Assembly: GCA_028274465.1 (NCBI GenBank)
Contig: CM051455.1
Location: forward strand, 73,518,489 to 73,582,488
Origin: Plantago ovata
Lineage: Eukaryota; Streptophyta; Magnoliopsida; Lamiales; Plantaginaceae
Direction of reading: 5' to 3'
DNA length: 64,000 nucleotides
Part shown: positions 1-11,257 of the stretch, piece after piece
Layout: each line of letters begins with the position of its first letter
How positions within the stretch are numbered: position 1 is the first letter of the stretch
Notes under the pieces: model-generated
The model's database searches: none
What the model saw: the letters and a program-made list of their open reading frames with translations, nothing else
Told to the model about the DNA's origin: nothing
Position numbers and translations under genes: made by a program

Positions 1-2156
1 CCCTTTTTGGTGATTCGTTTGATGAATGCTTGCAAAGATTAGATCTTGTTTCGAAAAGGTGCATTGAATGCAATTTGACCTTAAGCTGGGAGAAGAGTCA
101 TTACATGGTTAGAGAAGGCATTGTTCTAGGACATGTAGTTTCTGAAAGAGGTATTGAGGTAGACAAGGCTAAGATCGAAATCATTGAAAAACTTCCCCCA
201 CCTACTTGTGTGAAAGAATTGCAATCTTTTCTTCGCCATGTAGGATTCCAAAGGAGGTTTATTAAAGATTTTTCGAAAATTGCTAAACCTTTAAGTAGCT
301 TGCTTGCAAAAGATGTGGTTTTCTATTTCTCTAATGAATGATTAGTTGCTTTTAATACCCTTAAGGAAAAGCTTGTTTCTGCTCCCATTGTTGTGCCGCC
401 TGATTGGAATCTTCCTTTTGAGATTATGTGTGATGCTTCGAATTTTTCTATGGGTGCTGTTTTATGCCAGAAAGTTGATAAGCAGTATCGTGTGATTTAT
501 TATGTTAGTAAGACTCTAGACTCTGCGCAAGTTAACTATACAACTACTGAAAAGGAATTTTTAGCTGTTGTCTTTGCTTTACAAAAGTTTAGGTCTTATT
601 TAATTGGCCATCCTGTGAATGTCCATACTGATCATGCTGCTTTGAGACATTTGATAGCTAAGCAAGATTCTAAGCCTAGATTAATCCGTTGGGTCCTTTT
701 GCTGCAAGACTTTGATTTGACCATAGTGGATAGAGCTAGTAGGGAGAATTTAGTAGCAGATCATTTATCTAGAATACCTAATATCCATGTTGATTCGATA
801 CCCATCAATGAGGACCTCCCTGATGAGCACTTAATGAAGGCTAATGAAGAGCCATGATATGCAGATATTGTAAACTATTTGGCTATGAATGTTTGCCCCA
901 CTAACTTTTCAGCCTCAGACAAGAGAGCTCTTGCCAAGCGTTGCAGGACTTACATATGGGATGATCCGTATCTATTCAAAGAAGGAGCTGATGGGATTCT
1001 AAGGAGATGCGTGCCACAAGAAGAGCAACAAAGTGTGCTGAGTCATTGCCATGAGCTTAATTGTGGGGGACACTATAGTGGGTTGAAAACAGCTTGCAAG
1101 GTACTGCAAGCAGGATTTTTCTGGCCAACAATATACCGAGATGCTCGAAGTTTTGTGAAGAATTGTGACCCATGTCAACGAGGTGGTAGTATTGGCAAGA
1201 AAGATGAAATGCCCTTTCAAGGGAATCTAGTGGTAGAACCTTTCGATGTATGGGGCATTGATTTCATGGGACCATTTCCATCAAGTGGAGGCTATGTATA
1301 CATTCTTGTTGCGGTGGATTATGTGACTAAATGGGTGGAGGCAATTCCTACAAAAACAAATGACGGAGCGGTTGTTATGAAGTTCTTGAAGGAGGTAATA
1401 TTCTCTAGATTTGGGTGCCCTAGGACAATCATCAGTGATGGAGGGTCACACTTCGTCAATAGAACCTTTGCCTCCCTTCTTAAGAGATACAGTGTCCACC
1501 ATAGTGTCGCTACACCATATCACCCACAGACATCGGGACAAGTCGAAGTCAGCAACCGTCAAATTAAGAAGATCCTGGAGCGAGTAGTGAACCCTAGTAG
1601 GAAAGATTGGGCAGGAAAATTGAATGATGCACTTTGGGCATACAGGACTAGCTACAAGACGGTGATCGGGACTACTCCGTACAGACTTGTGTATGGGAAA
1701 GCATGTCATCTTCCCGTAGAACTGTAACACAAGGCATATTGGGCTATAAAGGCACTCAATCTTGATATGGGAAAAGCTGGCGAGGAACGATTGTTGCAAC
1801 TAGATGAGCTTGATGAATTACGACTAGGTGCTTAAGAAAATGCCAAGATCTACAAGGAACGTACTAAGAAGTATCATGATCGTGGCATAGTACGTAAGGA
1901 ATTGATTCCTCGACAAAAAGCTTTGGTATTTAATTCTCGCCTTCGACTATTTCTTGGAAAGCTCCGCACTCGTTGGGATGGACCGTACGAAATTATCGAA
2001 GTTACTCCCCATGGAGCTGTAAAACTCTTTGATTCAAAGACGGGCAATACCTTCAAGGTGAATGGCCAGCGAGTGAAGCCATACTTCTAGATATCTAGTG
2101 ATCAAAGGGAGGTTGATCACCTTGAGCTTACCCTTACCGCTTCCACTAAAGGTTAG
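1..2156 (+). pseudogene. pol: Athila pol fragment: RT end, RNase H, integrase
   Basis: One reading frame runs from the RT thumb through RNase H to the integrase C-terminus and would end with TAG at 2154-2156. It is broken by in-frame stops at 339-341 (TGC to TGA), 855-857 (TGG to TGA), 1725-1727 (TAA), about 1833-1835 and 2088-2090. RNase H lies at about 360-800, with a [11 protein letters not shown] start and an [10 protein letters not shown] motif. The integrase zinc finger (H..H..CDPC) lies at about 1045-1180. The catalytic core shows WGIDFMGP and ISDGGSHF, and the Glu region [11 protein letters not shown] is present at about 1535-1570. Unlike B, this copy keeps the third catalytic residue. 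It cannot make a functional polyprotein. Confidence 0.92.
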
Positions 2157-3485
2157 TGTGTTTTGTTTTGTTTTCTCACGAGTTTGATTGAGTATTATAG
2201 GTCACTTATACAAGTATTAGCTCTCACCTTGAATCCACTTTCGACGTTCGGGACGAGCGACGACGTTCAGGTTTGGGGAGGGGGTTATCGCTAATCATCT
2301 CTATACTTATCTTGCTTATGATAAACTCGTGAAATGTTTTGCATTTGCATTTGCACGTTTACTGCTTTCTTAGTTTTTTAGGTTGCATTCACTACATTCA
2401 TCCTAGGATAGTCTTGCATGTTTTATATGGAGTTTATTGCCTAATTTTTTGAACTTTTTTATTGGGAAAATCTATGCCATTAATCATATGCTTCATCTCT
2501 ATGAATTTGTTTGAGGTTTTTCTCGCTTGGCTTGTCACTTTATGTATTGCACTTAGTTAAGCTTGGTAGTCTCGACATCACTTAGTGGTGTTTTCTCTAC
2601 TGCTGTTCACGAAGGCCTTTATAATAGGATGATGCATGTTAGGGTCTTATGGTTGTTTTCCCGAGTAATTATGTACCTAAGAGGTAACAAGTCTTCACCA
2701 TGCTTTGAGATTGCTAAATGCCTAGGAGGTAGTGTGAGGTTGTGTGATCCTTTGTTTGCAACCTATTCTTTCGAATAGGTTTGGGGAGGGGGTTACACTA
2801 TCATTAGACTTGTTTTTCGTTTTTTCAATTGTGTGTTGTGAGTTTATTTTTCCTTTCTCGTAAATTTTGTACTCCAACCTATTCTTTCGAATAGGTTTGG
2901 GGAAGTCGTTTGTGAGTCATTTTTTTCTTTTTCGTTATGCTACTGCTGGCTAAAAAAAAAAATTCAAAAAAAAAGAAAAGAAAAATTCCAGAAAAAGGAA
3001 AAAAACTGGAAAAGAAAAAAAAGAAAAAAAAAAGAAAAGACCCCAAAAAAGCAAAGAAGGGTCCAAAAAAGAAAGCCTAATAGCAGTTTAGCAAAGTGTT
3101 GTGTCTCATTTTCCAATTCTTGTAATGTTCGTAATCGTGTTGTAATTTTCTATCCTTTCTTTTGTTTTTGAGTGTCATCTGTTCTAGACCACCCTAGTCC
3201 TGCCATTCAGGAAGTGGTGAATAGCTTAAGACTTTGCTTAAGAGATGGGTAGAATAGGGGAGTGTTATCTTCTTAGGGAACCCTCCTTCGTTTGATGAGA
3301 GCCAGTACTGGTTCGACCTCTTTGAGGAAAAGTCTTAACTTGATGAACAGCAGTAAGTCCTCAGTTTCATATGCTCGGGACAACCATTCGTATCTTAACA
3401 TGTTTCATTACGTCGTCACTGACTAGGTCCAGGTAGAGAATGTTATAAGAGACTATCTTGTCTTGACATAAGTACTTATGTGGAA
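2157..3485 (+). other. 3' UTR of element H
   Basis: Non-coding. It holds a PPT-like GGTTTGGGGAGGGGGTT at about 2270, the hairpin pair at 2760-2897, and an A/G-rich tract at about 2952-3080 on the sense strand. A conserved block containing TCTAGACCACCC follows. Similar UTRs occur in all the other Athila-type copies here. No ORF in it looks real. Confidence 0.8.
2760..2897 (+). repeat. paired 22-bp hairpins followed by PPT-like G runs
   Basis: Two copies (2760-2781 and 2876-2897) of a perfect inverted repeat, AACCTATTC, 4-nt loop, GAATAGGTT. Each is followed at once by TTTGGGGA. The same pair recurs in B (17873-17894, 17988-18009), G2 (18758-18779, 18874-18895), A (8656-8677, 8769-8790), C (45308-45329, 45422-45443), D (36701-36723 degenerate, 36815-36836) and twice in E (26319/26431 and 27204/27316). 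Confidence 0.9.
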
Positions 3486-4185
3486 TTTCACTCACCTTTC
3501 TCTGTAGTTTTAGGTAGGAATTTCCCAGAGCCTGTTCTGGGGGTTCTTAGCTTAGGAGATACTTTTTCTTAGCAGTTTGGAGCTTGTAAGATCACGATTC
3601 TTCGTAGATTGAAAACCTTCGGTGACATTGTATCTTACAGTTTTTCTACTTATTTTTATATATCTTTCATCATGTTTTCATTCATTCGTGGTATGATTTC
3701 TGTTGATTGCATGAGAACTATGAGTAGCTAAACTTCTCGTTGGTGATAGTATGTGATTTCTTAGCGAAGGGTTGATAATTATGCTAATGACTATATCGCG
3801 CATTATACTGTGAGTTATTGCTTTATTTCTTTGATCTATCTAAATCTATATCTTCGTAGTGTTGAATAATTACGGAACACAATTGGACAATTCATTGATC
3901 AAAGATCTCCATGCAAGACCGAGGAATTTATGCATGATTATTAACCCGTTATGCTTTGAATGACCATACTATCACCAATCTCCATTATCTGTTAAGAAAA
4001 ACCTTTGCTAAGTCGTCTGCTATTTTATATTCTTATGTTAGATTAGATAAAGCTAGTTATAGTCCTTAAAGATCGACACTCGAGGTTATTGTACTGCTAC
4101 ACTACGGTTTTCGTTGTAGTTGTGAATTGCCTTTGGCTAAATACAAATTTATTTGATTAATCGAGTCTGACAAACCGGTTCATCA
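3486..4185 (+). repeat. 5'-truncated Athila LTR shared by H and B
   Basis: This sequence matches the downstream part of the TGATGAA...TTCATCA LTRs. It includes the block around TTTTAGGTAGGAATTTCCCAG and the stretch ACTACGGTTTTCGTTGTAG. It ends at TTCATCA (4185), directly before a primer binding site. The upstream terminus, PPT and promoter region are missing, and the break with H's 3' UTR falls at about 3480-3490. It acts as the 3' LTR remnant of H and the 5' LTR of B. Confidence 0.85.
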
Positions 4186-4188
4186 AAT

Positions 4189-4206
4189 TGGCGCCGCTGC
4201 CGGGGA
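4189..4206 (+). promoter_or_regulatory. primer binding site, tRNA-Asp type (element B)
   Basis: TGGCGCCGCTGCCGGGGA lies 3 nt after the LTR end. It is complementary to the 3' end of plant tRNA-Asp(GTC) with one mismatch (C for T at position 9). tRNA-Asp priming is typical of Athila elements. Confidence 0.9.
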
Positions 4207-4411
4207 CTACTCCTTTTTTCTGTTTAATTTGTTTATATTTTCAGCATTCAATTCCTAGTTCTAGTAGTTTTTAGTTTTCCTATTTAATCTCTCTCTGATA
4301 CCCCTTTCCTAGTCTTAGTAGTATTCGATTTCTAGAAATTTTCTTGATCTTCGAAATTTCTAACGAGACTAATTTTCAGTTTTGAGTTACTCCTGTTCCA
4401 GATTTCCAGGT

Positions 4412-6608
4412 ATGACGACCTTAAAAGCTCGCTTGACACCTACGTTCTCGCAAGTCAGGAATGGGTAAGCTATATATACATGGAAGAAGAGTTATCAAGG
4501 TATGAGGTAACGAGTTCTGTAGTGAGAAGGATTCCGAGGTTCGAAGATGGAGTGGGGATGAATCCGTTGAGCTTCATCAGGTCCTATGAGGAAGAAATAG
4601 CAAAAGTTCCAGCAAAGGGGTTCACCGAGGACCAAGTATGCAGGAAATTATTTTCTTTTGCTCTGGGATATGAACCAAGGATTTGGATAGCAAGGTTAGC
4701 ACCAGGATCACTGAGGACCTGGAGCCAAGTAGTAGAGGACTTCTTGGCACGTTTCATGCCTTACCATGAGACGATTGCACTGCGGAATCGGATCGAACAC
4801 TTCAAGCAAGTAGAATACGAGCGGTTCTGTGACACCTATGAACGTTTTGAGCTGTATAAACGTGAGTGCCCCCACCACGGTTTTGATGACGGGGAGCTGA
4901 TTTGGTTTTTTGTTGGAGGACTACATGATGAAGTTAGGCTTCAAGTGGATGGGATGTGTGGAGGTTTAGAAGAATGTACAGTTGAAGAGGCAGAGATGGT
5001 CTTTCAAAAGTACGCCAATGGATCCGCACAATCCGAGAAAATAATGTCGAATGAAGTCACCAACATATATTCAAATCAGGGCGAAACGGACGGGTTATAC
5101 GAAGGATATTCTGAAGACGAAGACATCAGTGAGGAGGAGGAACTTGCGTTTTACACAGGGATTAAAGCCATTGAGAGTGTTTTCGAGATAGCACACGCAG
5201 GGCAAGCTAAGAACAATCTTTGCATCGAAAAGGCTTTTGAAGCGTCGAAGTAACCGAGCAACTTATCAAGGAGCTTAGCATGTTGTAGTGCGAAAGGTGC
5301 GGCAAATCAGTCGAAGACACCCCCCTGGAAGTAGTGGGCGAACCACCCGAGGTAGGGGGCGAATTGCCCCCCAACTCCAGGGAATTGGATGACCCCGATG
5401 TGACACCTGAAACTGAACCCAAGCCACTTCCAGCTGTTACTACCAAGGAAAATGAGTGCGAAGAGGTGAATCTACAACTCCGTGGAGGCAAGATGACCAA
5501 AATTCCTAACTTCATGCGTCCTAAACGGGTTGAATCTACTAGGACCGAAAATACAGGACCAAGCACAGAACAAGAGGTTAGTGAAAGTTCCAAAGAACCT
5601 CAAGAAGTTCCGGAAAGGAATGATGAACAAAGACCATCTGTGGAAGACATAGGTGATGATGAGGTCGAGGTAGGAACTCCTACGCCAGGGGAACTTCACA
5701 AATCTTCTAATCCATATGTGCCTCCAAAGCCACATGTACCATTCCCAAGTCGGATCAAGCCAGCCAAGAAGGATATTCGAGAATCACCCCTATTCCAACG
5801 CCTCTCAAAAGTGGAAGTCAATGTGCCTCTCTTGGAGTTAATCCAAAACATTCCTGCTTATACGAAATTCTTTCGTGAGATCAAGAACAAAAGGGTTACT
5901 TCAGGAAAGGAAGTGAATGGGGTTGAAACGGTCAACTCAATTGCCGGATTGCCCGTGAAGAAAAAGGACCCTGGAAGTTTCATCATCGACATCGCCTTAG
6001 GGAATGGACAAACTACGAAGGCAATGCTTGACTTAGGGGCTAGCATTAATAATGCCCTATTCGGTATACAAGGCCCTCGATCTCGGAGAATTGACACCAA
6101 CTGATATGGTCGTCCAAATGGCAGACCAAAGCGTGAAGAGGCCAGTCGGGATAATAGAAGACATCCTTGTGAAGGTTGGCAAATTGATAATCCCAGCTGA
6201 TTTTGTGGTAATGAAGTCTGCAGACGAGGGAAAGAGCCATATTCACGAGCACGTAGTACTACTTGGGAGACCGTTCATGGCGACTACCAACACATGCCTT
6301 GAACTTAAGGGCAAGAAAATAACCATGGAGGTAATGTGCGAGAAGATTGAGTTGGTAGGATGCAGCATCGGAGATAAGGAAGTCCCGGAAGAGTTAAATT
6401 TTGTCGATTGCTATGATTCCGTGATTTCAGAATTTCATCATTGCCATGATAATCGTGAACCACTTGAGGAGGCACTAATCATGCAAACTGAGACGTGCTA
6501 CATGACTGAAGAAAAAAGGGAACTAGTTGAAATAATGGATAGCACCCCAGAAATTCCCGCAGGAGAGGAGGTACTTGAACCTTTAGATGAAGAAGAGGTG
6601 GAAAGTAG
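4412..6608 (+). pseudogene. gag-pro: Athila gag-protease (element B), degraded
   Basis: The ATG at 4412 begins MTTLKARL, as in D and E, but codon 19 is TAA (4466-4468). Beyond it the gag core runs to about 5240, with SFIRSYEE, LAPGSLRTW and the CPHHGF box. A 1-nt deletion near 5241 shifts the frame, and a TAG at about 5286 follows. The linker holds GC-palindrome-derived Gly/Pro/Glu sequence (5330-5375). The protease has the LDLGAS motif at about 6030, with a 2-nt deletion just after it (about 6050). It ends at the insertion of A inside an acidic EEE stretch. In the family these products are the capsid/nucleocapsid precursor and its aspartic protease. Confidence 0.9.
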
Positions 6609-7860
6609 TGATGAACGTTGTCAGGGTTCAATCTAATAATATTTGTAATTTAGCCAAAGGCAATCCACAACTACAACGAAAACTATAGTGTAGCAGCAGA
6701 ATGACTCGAGTGTCGTTCTCTCAGGACTATAACTAGCTTTATCTATTTAATAAGAAAATATAAAACAGCAGATAAAAAGCGATAGGGGGTTTTCAAGCAG
6801 ATAATGGAGGTTGGTGATAGTATGGTCCTTCTTAACATAATGGGTCGATAATCATGCATAAATTCCTCGGTCTTGCATAGAGATCTTTGAATGAATCTAG
6901 TGTCCTGTTGTAAGTATTGTGCACTACGAAGATAGTATGGGTCTGACCTGTCAACAACTAACATCCTATTGTGTTCCGTAATCATTCAACACTACGAAGA
7001 TAATTAAGTCTGATTGGCCGACAAGTGTCCTAGTGTGCATAATGATCAATACAACATACGAGAATTTTGGTGTTCAACTCATCAACGAAATAAAGCAATG
7101 ACACGGAGTATAATGCGCGATATAGCCATTAGCATGATTATCTTCCCTCTCTAATAATTCACATACTACCACCAACGATAAAATTTAGCTACTCATAATG
7201 TGCATGCAATCAATAGCAACCATAGAAGAAAACATATTGAAAGAATATATAAAATAAGTAGATAAAAGTTGTAAGATACAAAGTTACAGAAGGTTGTCAA
7301 TCTCCGGATGATTGTGATCCTACGCGCTCCAATCTGCTATGAAAAAGTATCCCCTAAGCTACGGAACTCCCAGGACAGGCCCCGGGAAGTTCCTACCTAA
7401 AACTATAGAGAGAGGTGAGAAAGAAGGCTTGGAAAGATATGAATTTCGGAGAGAAAACTCGCAACTATATATAGGCCCGAAAATACTCTGGGGCGGTTCG
7501 CCCCCCAGTTTTTCGCGGAATTTCCGCGTTTTTCGATGCGGATTTGGATTTCTTCACCTTTTCGGACTCGGTTTCAGAATTCTAATGGCCTTCTAACCTC
7601 CAGATTCGGCCCCTAGACTCCAAATCCTATCCGGAAACCTTCAGATACTCCAAATAGGCTTCTGGAACACCAATTCCTTGTAAACTTCAATATAATTGCC
7701 TGTAAATCTCCGAATTTCAACCAAAACCTGTAAAATAAAATCTAAAGGGAAACGTGACACTATTCTAATAAAATGTACTAAAATATAGCTAAATTAACAT
7801 AGAGGATAGCTAAATTAGGTGAAAAAGACTCGAATGAAAGTGTAAAATACACATTCATCA
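6609..7860 (-). repeat. left (3') LTR of element A
   Basis: 1,252 bp from TGATGAACG to ACATTCATCA. On the minus strand a TATA box (CTATATATAG, about 7465-7475) lies downstream of one GC palindrome GGGGCGAACCGCCCC (7490-7504). It is almost identical to the right LTR but lacks a 21-nt palindrome unit. No coding content. Confidence 0.95.
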
Positions 7861-9216
7861 AACTCCCCAAACCGAACCTTTGCTTGTCCTCAAGCAACTA
7901 AGCTAGACTCTGATACAAAAAACATGCAAGACTAAAAAATGGAGTTTCATGCCAAATAAAATGAACTAAATTACTGAATCTACCAAATAACATATGAACA
8001 AAAACCATATAAATCAAAGCATGAATATAGGTTGAAGAATACCTCGATTGACTTGTACATATCCATATAAGCACTTATGTCAAGACAAGATAGTCTCTCG
8101 TAACATTCTCTACCTGGACCTAGTCAGTGACGACGTAATGATGCATGCTAAGATACGAATGGTTGCCCCGTGCCTATGAAACTAAGGACTTACTGCTGTT
8201 CCACCATGTTAAGACTTTCCCTCAAAAGAGGTCGAACCAGTACTGGCTCTCATCAAACGAAGGAGGGTTCCCTATAAAAGATAACACTACCCTATTCTAC
8301 CCATCTCTCAAGTAAAGTCTTAAGCTATTCACCACTTCCTGAATGGCAGTACGAGGGTGGTCTAGAACAGATGACACTCAAGACAAAAAAGATAAAAAAT
8401 AGAAAAACACGATTACGAATAATACGAAAAATGGAAAAGACTCAAACATTGCTAAACTGCTATTTGGCTTTATTTTTTGGACCCTTCTTTGCTTTTTTTG
8501 GGGTCTTCTATTTTTTTTCTTTTTTTCTTTCCAGATTCTTTTTTTCTTTTTCTTTTTTTCTTCTGGAATTTTTCTTTCTTTTTTTTTTCGATTTTTTTCT
8601 AGCCAGCAGTAGCATAACAAAAAAAAGAAACAAAATGACTCACACGACTTCCCCAAACCTATTCGAAAGAATAGGTTAGAGTACAAAATTACGGAAGAGG
8701 AAAAATAAACTCACGATCCGAAGAATGAAAAACCGAAACAAGTCTATGATGGTGTAACCCCCTCCCCAAACCTATTCGGAAGAATAGGTTATAAACAAAG
8801 GATCACATAACCTCACACTACCTCCTTCCTAGGCATTTAGCAATCTCAAAGCATGGTGAAGACTTGTTGCCTCTTAGGTACATAATTACTCGGGAAAACA
8901 ACCATAAGACCCTAACATGCATCATCCTATTATAAAGGCCTTCGTGAACCGCAATAGAGAAAACACCACTAAGTGATGTCGAGACTACCTAGCTCAACTA
9001 AGTGAAATACATAAATGTGACAAGCCAAGCGAGAAAGACCTCAAACAAATTCATAGAGATGAAGCATACGATTAATGGCATAGCTAGTTGATCTACCCAA
9101 TAAAAAATTCAAAAAATTCGGCAATAAACTCCATATAAAACATGCAAAACTAATCCTAGGATGAATGCAACCTAAAAATCTAAGAAAGCAGTAAACGTGC
9201 AAATGCAAATGCAAAC
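7861..9216 (-). other. 3' UTR of element A
   Basis: Homologous to the UTRs of D, E and B. It has the PPT next to the LTR, then the conserved ACCAGTACTGGCTCTCATC block, a long C/T-rich tract on the + strand (A/G on the sense strand, about 8450-8600), and hairpins at 8656-8677 and 8769-8790. Homology to the D/E UTR stops at about 9216, where the A/C-specific module begins. Not coding. Confidence 0.8.
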
Positions 9217-9434
9217 GGATAAAGCATGCGAGGTACTATACTCAGCCTGCCAATGTCAAGCTTCAAACTAATAATACTAGATCACTTAAATCCCATCCCC
9301 CCTCATGAAATTAACGCTAGTCCCTAGTAGTAAGAAAATGAGGAAATAAGATGTGATACTAGATGTTACCCCATGGTTTGGCCTCGGTCGGCTGAGTATG
9401 CTGCTTGTGATTTATTGGGCCTCCTCTGTGAGCT

Positions 9435-9644
9435 TCATAGTGTGACATCAGGTCTTCTGATGGTTGCGGTAGTTCCATTTTTAGGCCGGTCAGGATCAAT
9501 TCCTCTATCAGAGTCAGCATTGCCCGTATGGCCTTCATTGTCACTACTGTCATCATCATCATCGCCAGTAGAGTTGCAGTGGCAGGTAGAATTCTCAAGA
9601 TTAGCCGCCGCTGTTATGGAATTCTCCATCCTGTAGCCCTTCAA
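9435..9644 (-). CDS. short acidic open frame in the extra module of A
   Basis: 69 codons with no ATG at the start (first ATG at residue 6). It has a Cys/His pair (CHCNSTGD) and an Asp-rich run (DDDDDSSDNEG), and ends before a conserved ACTATGAAGC. The frame is preserved in C (46095-46304) with about a dozen differences. It could be the last exon of the same captured unit as 9823-10230. Function unknown, and it may not be expressed. Confidence 0.25.
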   Translation of the reverse strand: MKGYRMENSITAAANLENSTCHCNSTGDDDDDSSDNEGHTGNADSDRGIDPDRPKNGTTATIRRPDVTL

Positions 9645-9822
9645 TAGGATGTGAACTGTTGAAGGGGAAAGGGCAGTGGTATCAGGACCTCCCCCTCCAA
9701 CGATTTACACCTCGAGAAGGTTACAGTAAGCTGTTCGGACACTCAGAAGTCTTCTACCTTTTTCTCCAATTTTGGCCACTTTATCCACTGTTGCTCCGAC
9801 CAATGTCAATATGATGCTCACT

Positions 9823-10230
9823 TCATAGGCAGGCAAGGGGCGCCCCAACGAGGGACTGTGTACCCATGTCGTTACGTTTTGGAACCAAGCTAGCGCTTCG
9901 GAACCTTCTAGCAACTGCGAACTCAAGATCAAATCCGTCGCCGCTAGAATGTCCCGGTGCCTTCCAGTTCACTCGAACTCTACAGTCCTCGTGATGGAGT
10001 GCTGACATAATAGTGGTTTCTGACCCTTCGGTGGTGCATGAATAGGCATAGGAGTCCTTACTCCAGGTGTATTCTAACTCCTCCTGTTGGATAATCCACG
10101 ACGTTGTTGCCAAACCCCTTGGCTCGAACGCACATCTAGCGAGATCACCTTCCTTGACATGGTTCTTCACAGCTAACATTCGGGAATACTCCCTACCCTT
10201 AGTATGGTACCTACAAACAGCGATTAGCAC
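9823..10230 (-). CDS. unidentified open frame in the extra module of A
   Basis: 135 open codons, beginning with a non-ATG codon. The first ATG is at residue 19, just inside a candidate splice acceptor, so it may be an exon rather than a free ORF. The same frame is open in C (46483-46890), with about 14 replacements in 135 residues by eye. It contains RYHTKGRE, VKEGDLARC and YSCTTEGSETT. No domain, signal peptide or membrane segment recognised. Part of a second frame (9705-9932) is also open, so the coding frame is not settled. Confidence 0.35.
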   Translation of the reverse strand: MLIAVCRYHTKGREYSRMLAVKNHVKEGDLARCAFEPRGLATTSWIIQQEELEYTWSKDSYAYSCTTEGSETTIMSALHHEDCRVRVNWKAPGHSSGDGFDLEFAVARRFRSASLVPKRNDMGTQSLVGAPLACL

Positions 10231-11257
10231 CTCGTACGACTCAAAACAGACTCAAGTGTAAAAAGCGAGACACACAAGTGATAAATTCATCAATCGAACT
10301 CCCCAAACCGCAATGTCTAGCCTAGCTACTTCATCATGCAACATATCAACGTAACTACTACATGCAATACATCACATCATGGTCTTACTAGACAACCAAT
10401 AACCTTGATAACAAGGTTTCAATTCATACCATAGCAGCGCAAAAAATTCAACAGCATAAATCCTTATTCTCAACTAATAAGCATTCTATCGTCAAATCCA
10501 CCAACATTACACCAATAAACATATCCATATGCTATAAATCAAAGATAAAGACATAATGCATAGCAAGATATATCATCTAATAGCAAAATACCCAAATCAA
10601 CAATTTAAGCAAAATTGAGCATGCAATTGATAGTAAATAACATGTCTAATCACATAAACAACATACCCATGCTTCAAACAAGCATAAATGAAGCTCAAAT
10701 TAGAAAACCCCCAAATTCGAAAATTAGGGTTCTTAAAGATGATACCTCAGATCTGCAAATCTAACGAATTAGGATGAAATCTGATCGGTTCGGGTAATAG
10801 ATCATGTAATAGGCTTCGAAATAAGCTAAAGAACACTTAATTTGGTCAAGAAACGAAGAAGTTATGAAGATTTAGAAGTAAAATCGCACTTTTCAGGTTA
10901 TTTGGGAGTAAGGATGAAGAAAAATGAAGAAAATATGGTTTTGGGGTTGAAATCCGCGACTTTTAAGATCTGGGACTGTGGGGCAGTTCGCCCCATGCTC
11001 CCCAATGCGGGGAGACGGGTCCCGATGTCAGAAAATGCGGTTTAAATCCCGAAACTAATTTTTTCAAAAAACCACTCGAAGAATCTCACTTAAACAAAAT
11101 CATATACGACACACACATGAACAAATTCGCATATGAGAAGCAAATAGTTCAAGATGAAATGCATGCAGAAAAGCAGTAAAGAAAGTGATAAAAAATTCCA
11201 GGTTGCCTCCCGGATAGCGTCATTGTTTTAAGTCTTTGACTCGACTCCTGTCTGCGC

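Larger units (their letters stand above)
1..3485 (+). mobile_element. Athila-type Ty3/gypsy element H, 3' half
   Basis: The window opens inside the reverse transcriptase of a + strand Athila-type element. RNase H, integrase and a 3' UTR follow in order. The 3' UTR breaks off at about 3485 and joins directly to the middle of an LTR, so the PPT and the first several hundred bases of that LTR are missing. The body is nearly identical to element B (15230-18196), including two shared nonsense codons, so H and B are duplicates of one defective copy rather than independent insertions. The 5' end lies outside the window. Confidence 0.9.
9217..11257 (-). other. A/C-specific extra module downstream of gag-pro
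   Basis: A 2.0-kb segment found only in A and C. Read on the minus strand it has a GC palindrome block (about 10980-11030). A CTGAG/GTATC step at about 10745 looks like a splice donor, followed by a T-rich intron-like stretch. At about 10255-10310 a CGGTTTGGGGAGTT run next to TGATGAATT resembles the element's own PPT-LTR joint. A TTTGTAG/GTACC step at about 10210 looks like an acceptor, and open frames follow. It may be a captured gene fragment, a captured piece of another element, or the relic of an extra 3' ORF of the kind some Athila elements carry. No domain recognised. Confidence 0.6.

Noticed and set aside
7339..7596. 85-92-codon frames at the same place in A's two LTRs
   Set aside because: Sit across the promoter and palindrome array of the LTR, antisense to the element, and differ by the palindrome indel; no protein character.
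8371..8686. Phe/Ser-rich and Lys-rich open frames on both strands (also near 18000, 18600, 26050, 26950, 36400, 45100)
   Set aside because: They are translations of the pyrimidine/purine tract in the 3' UTRs; low complexity and present on both strands.
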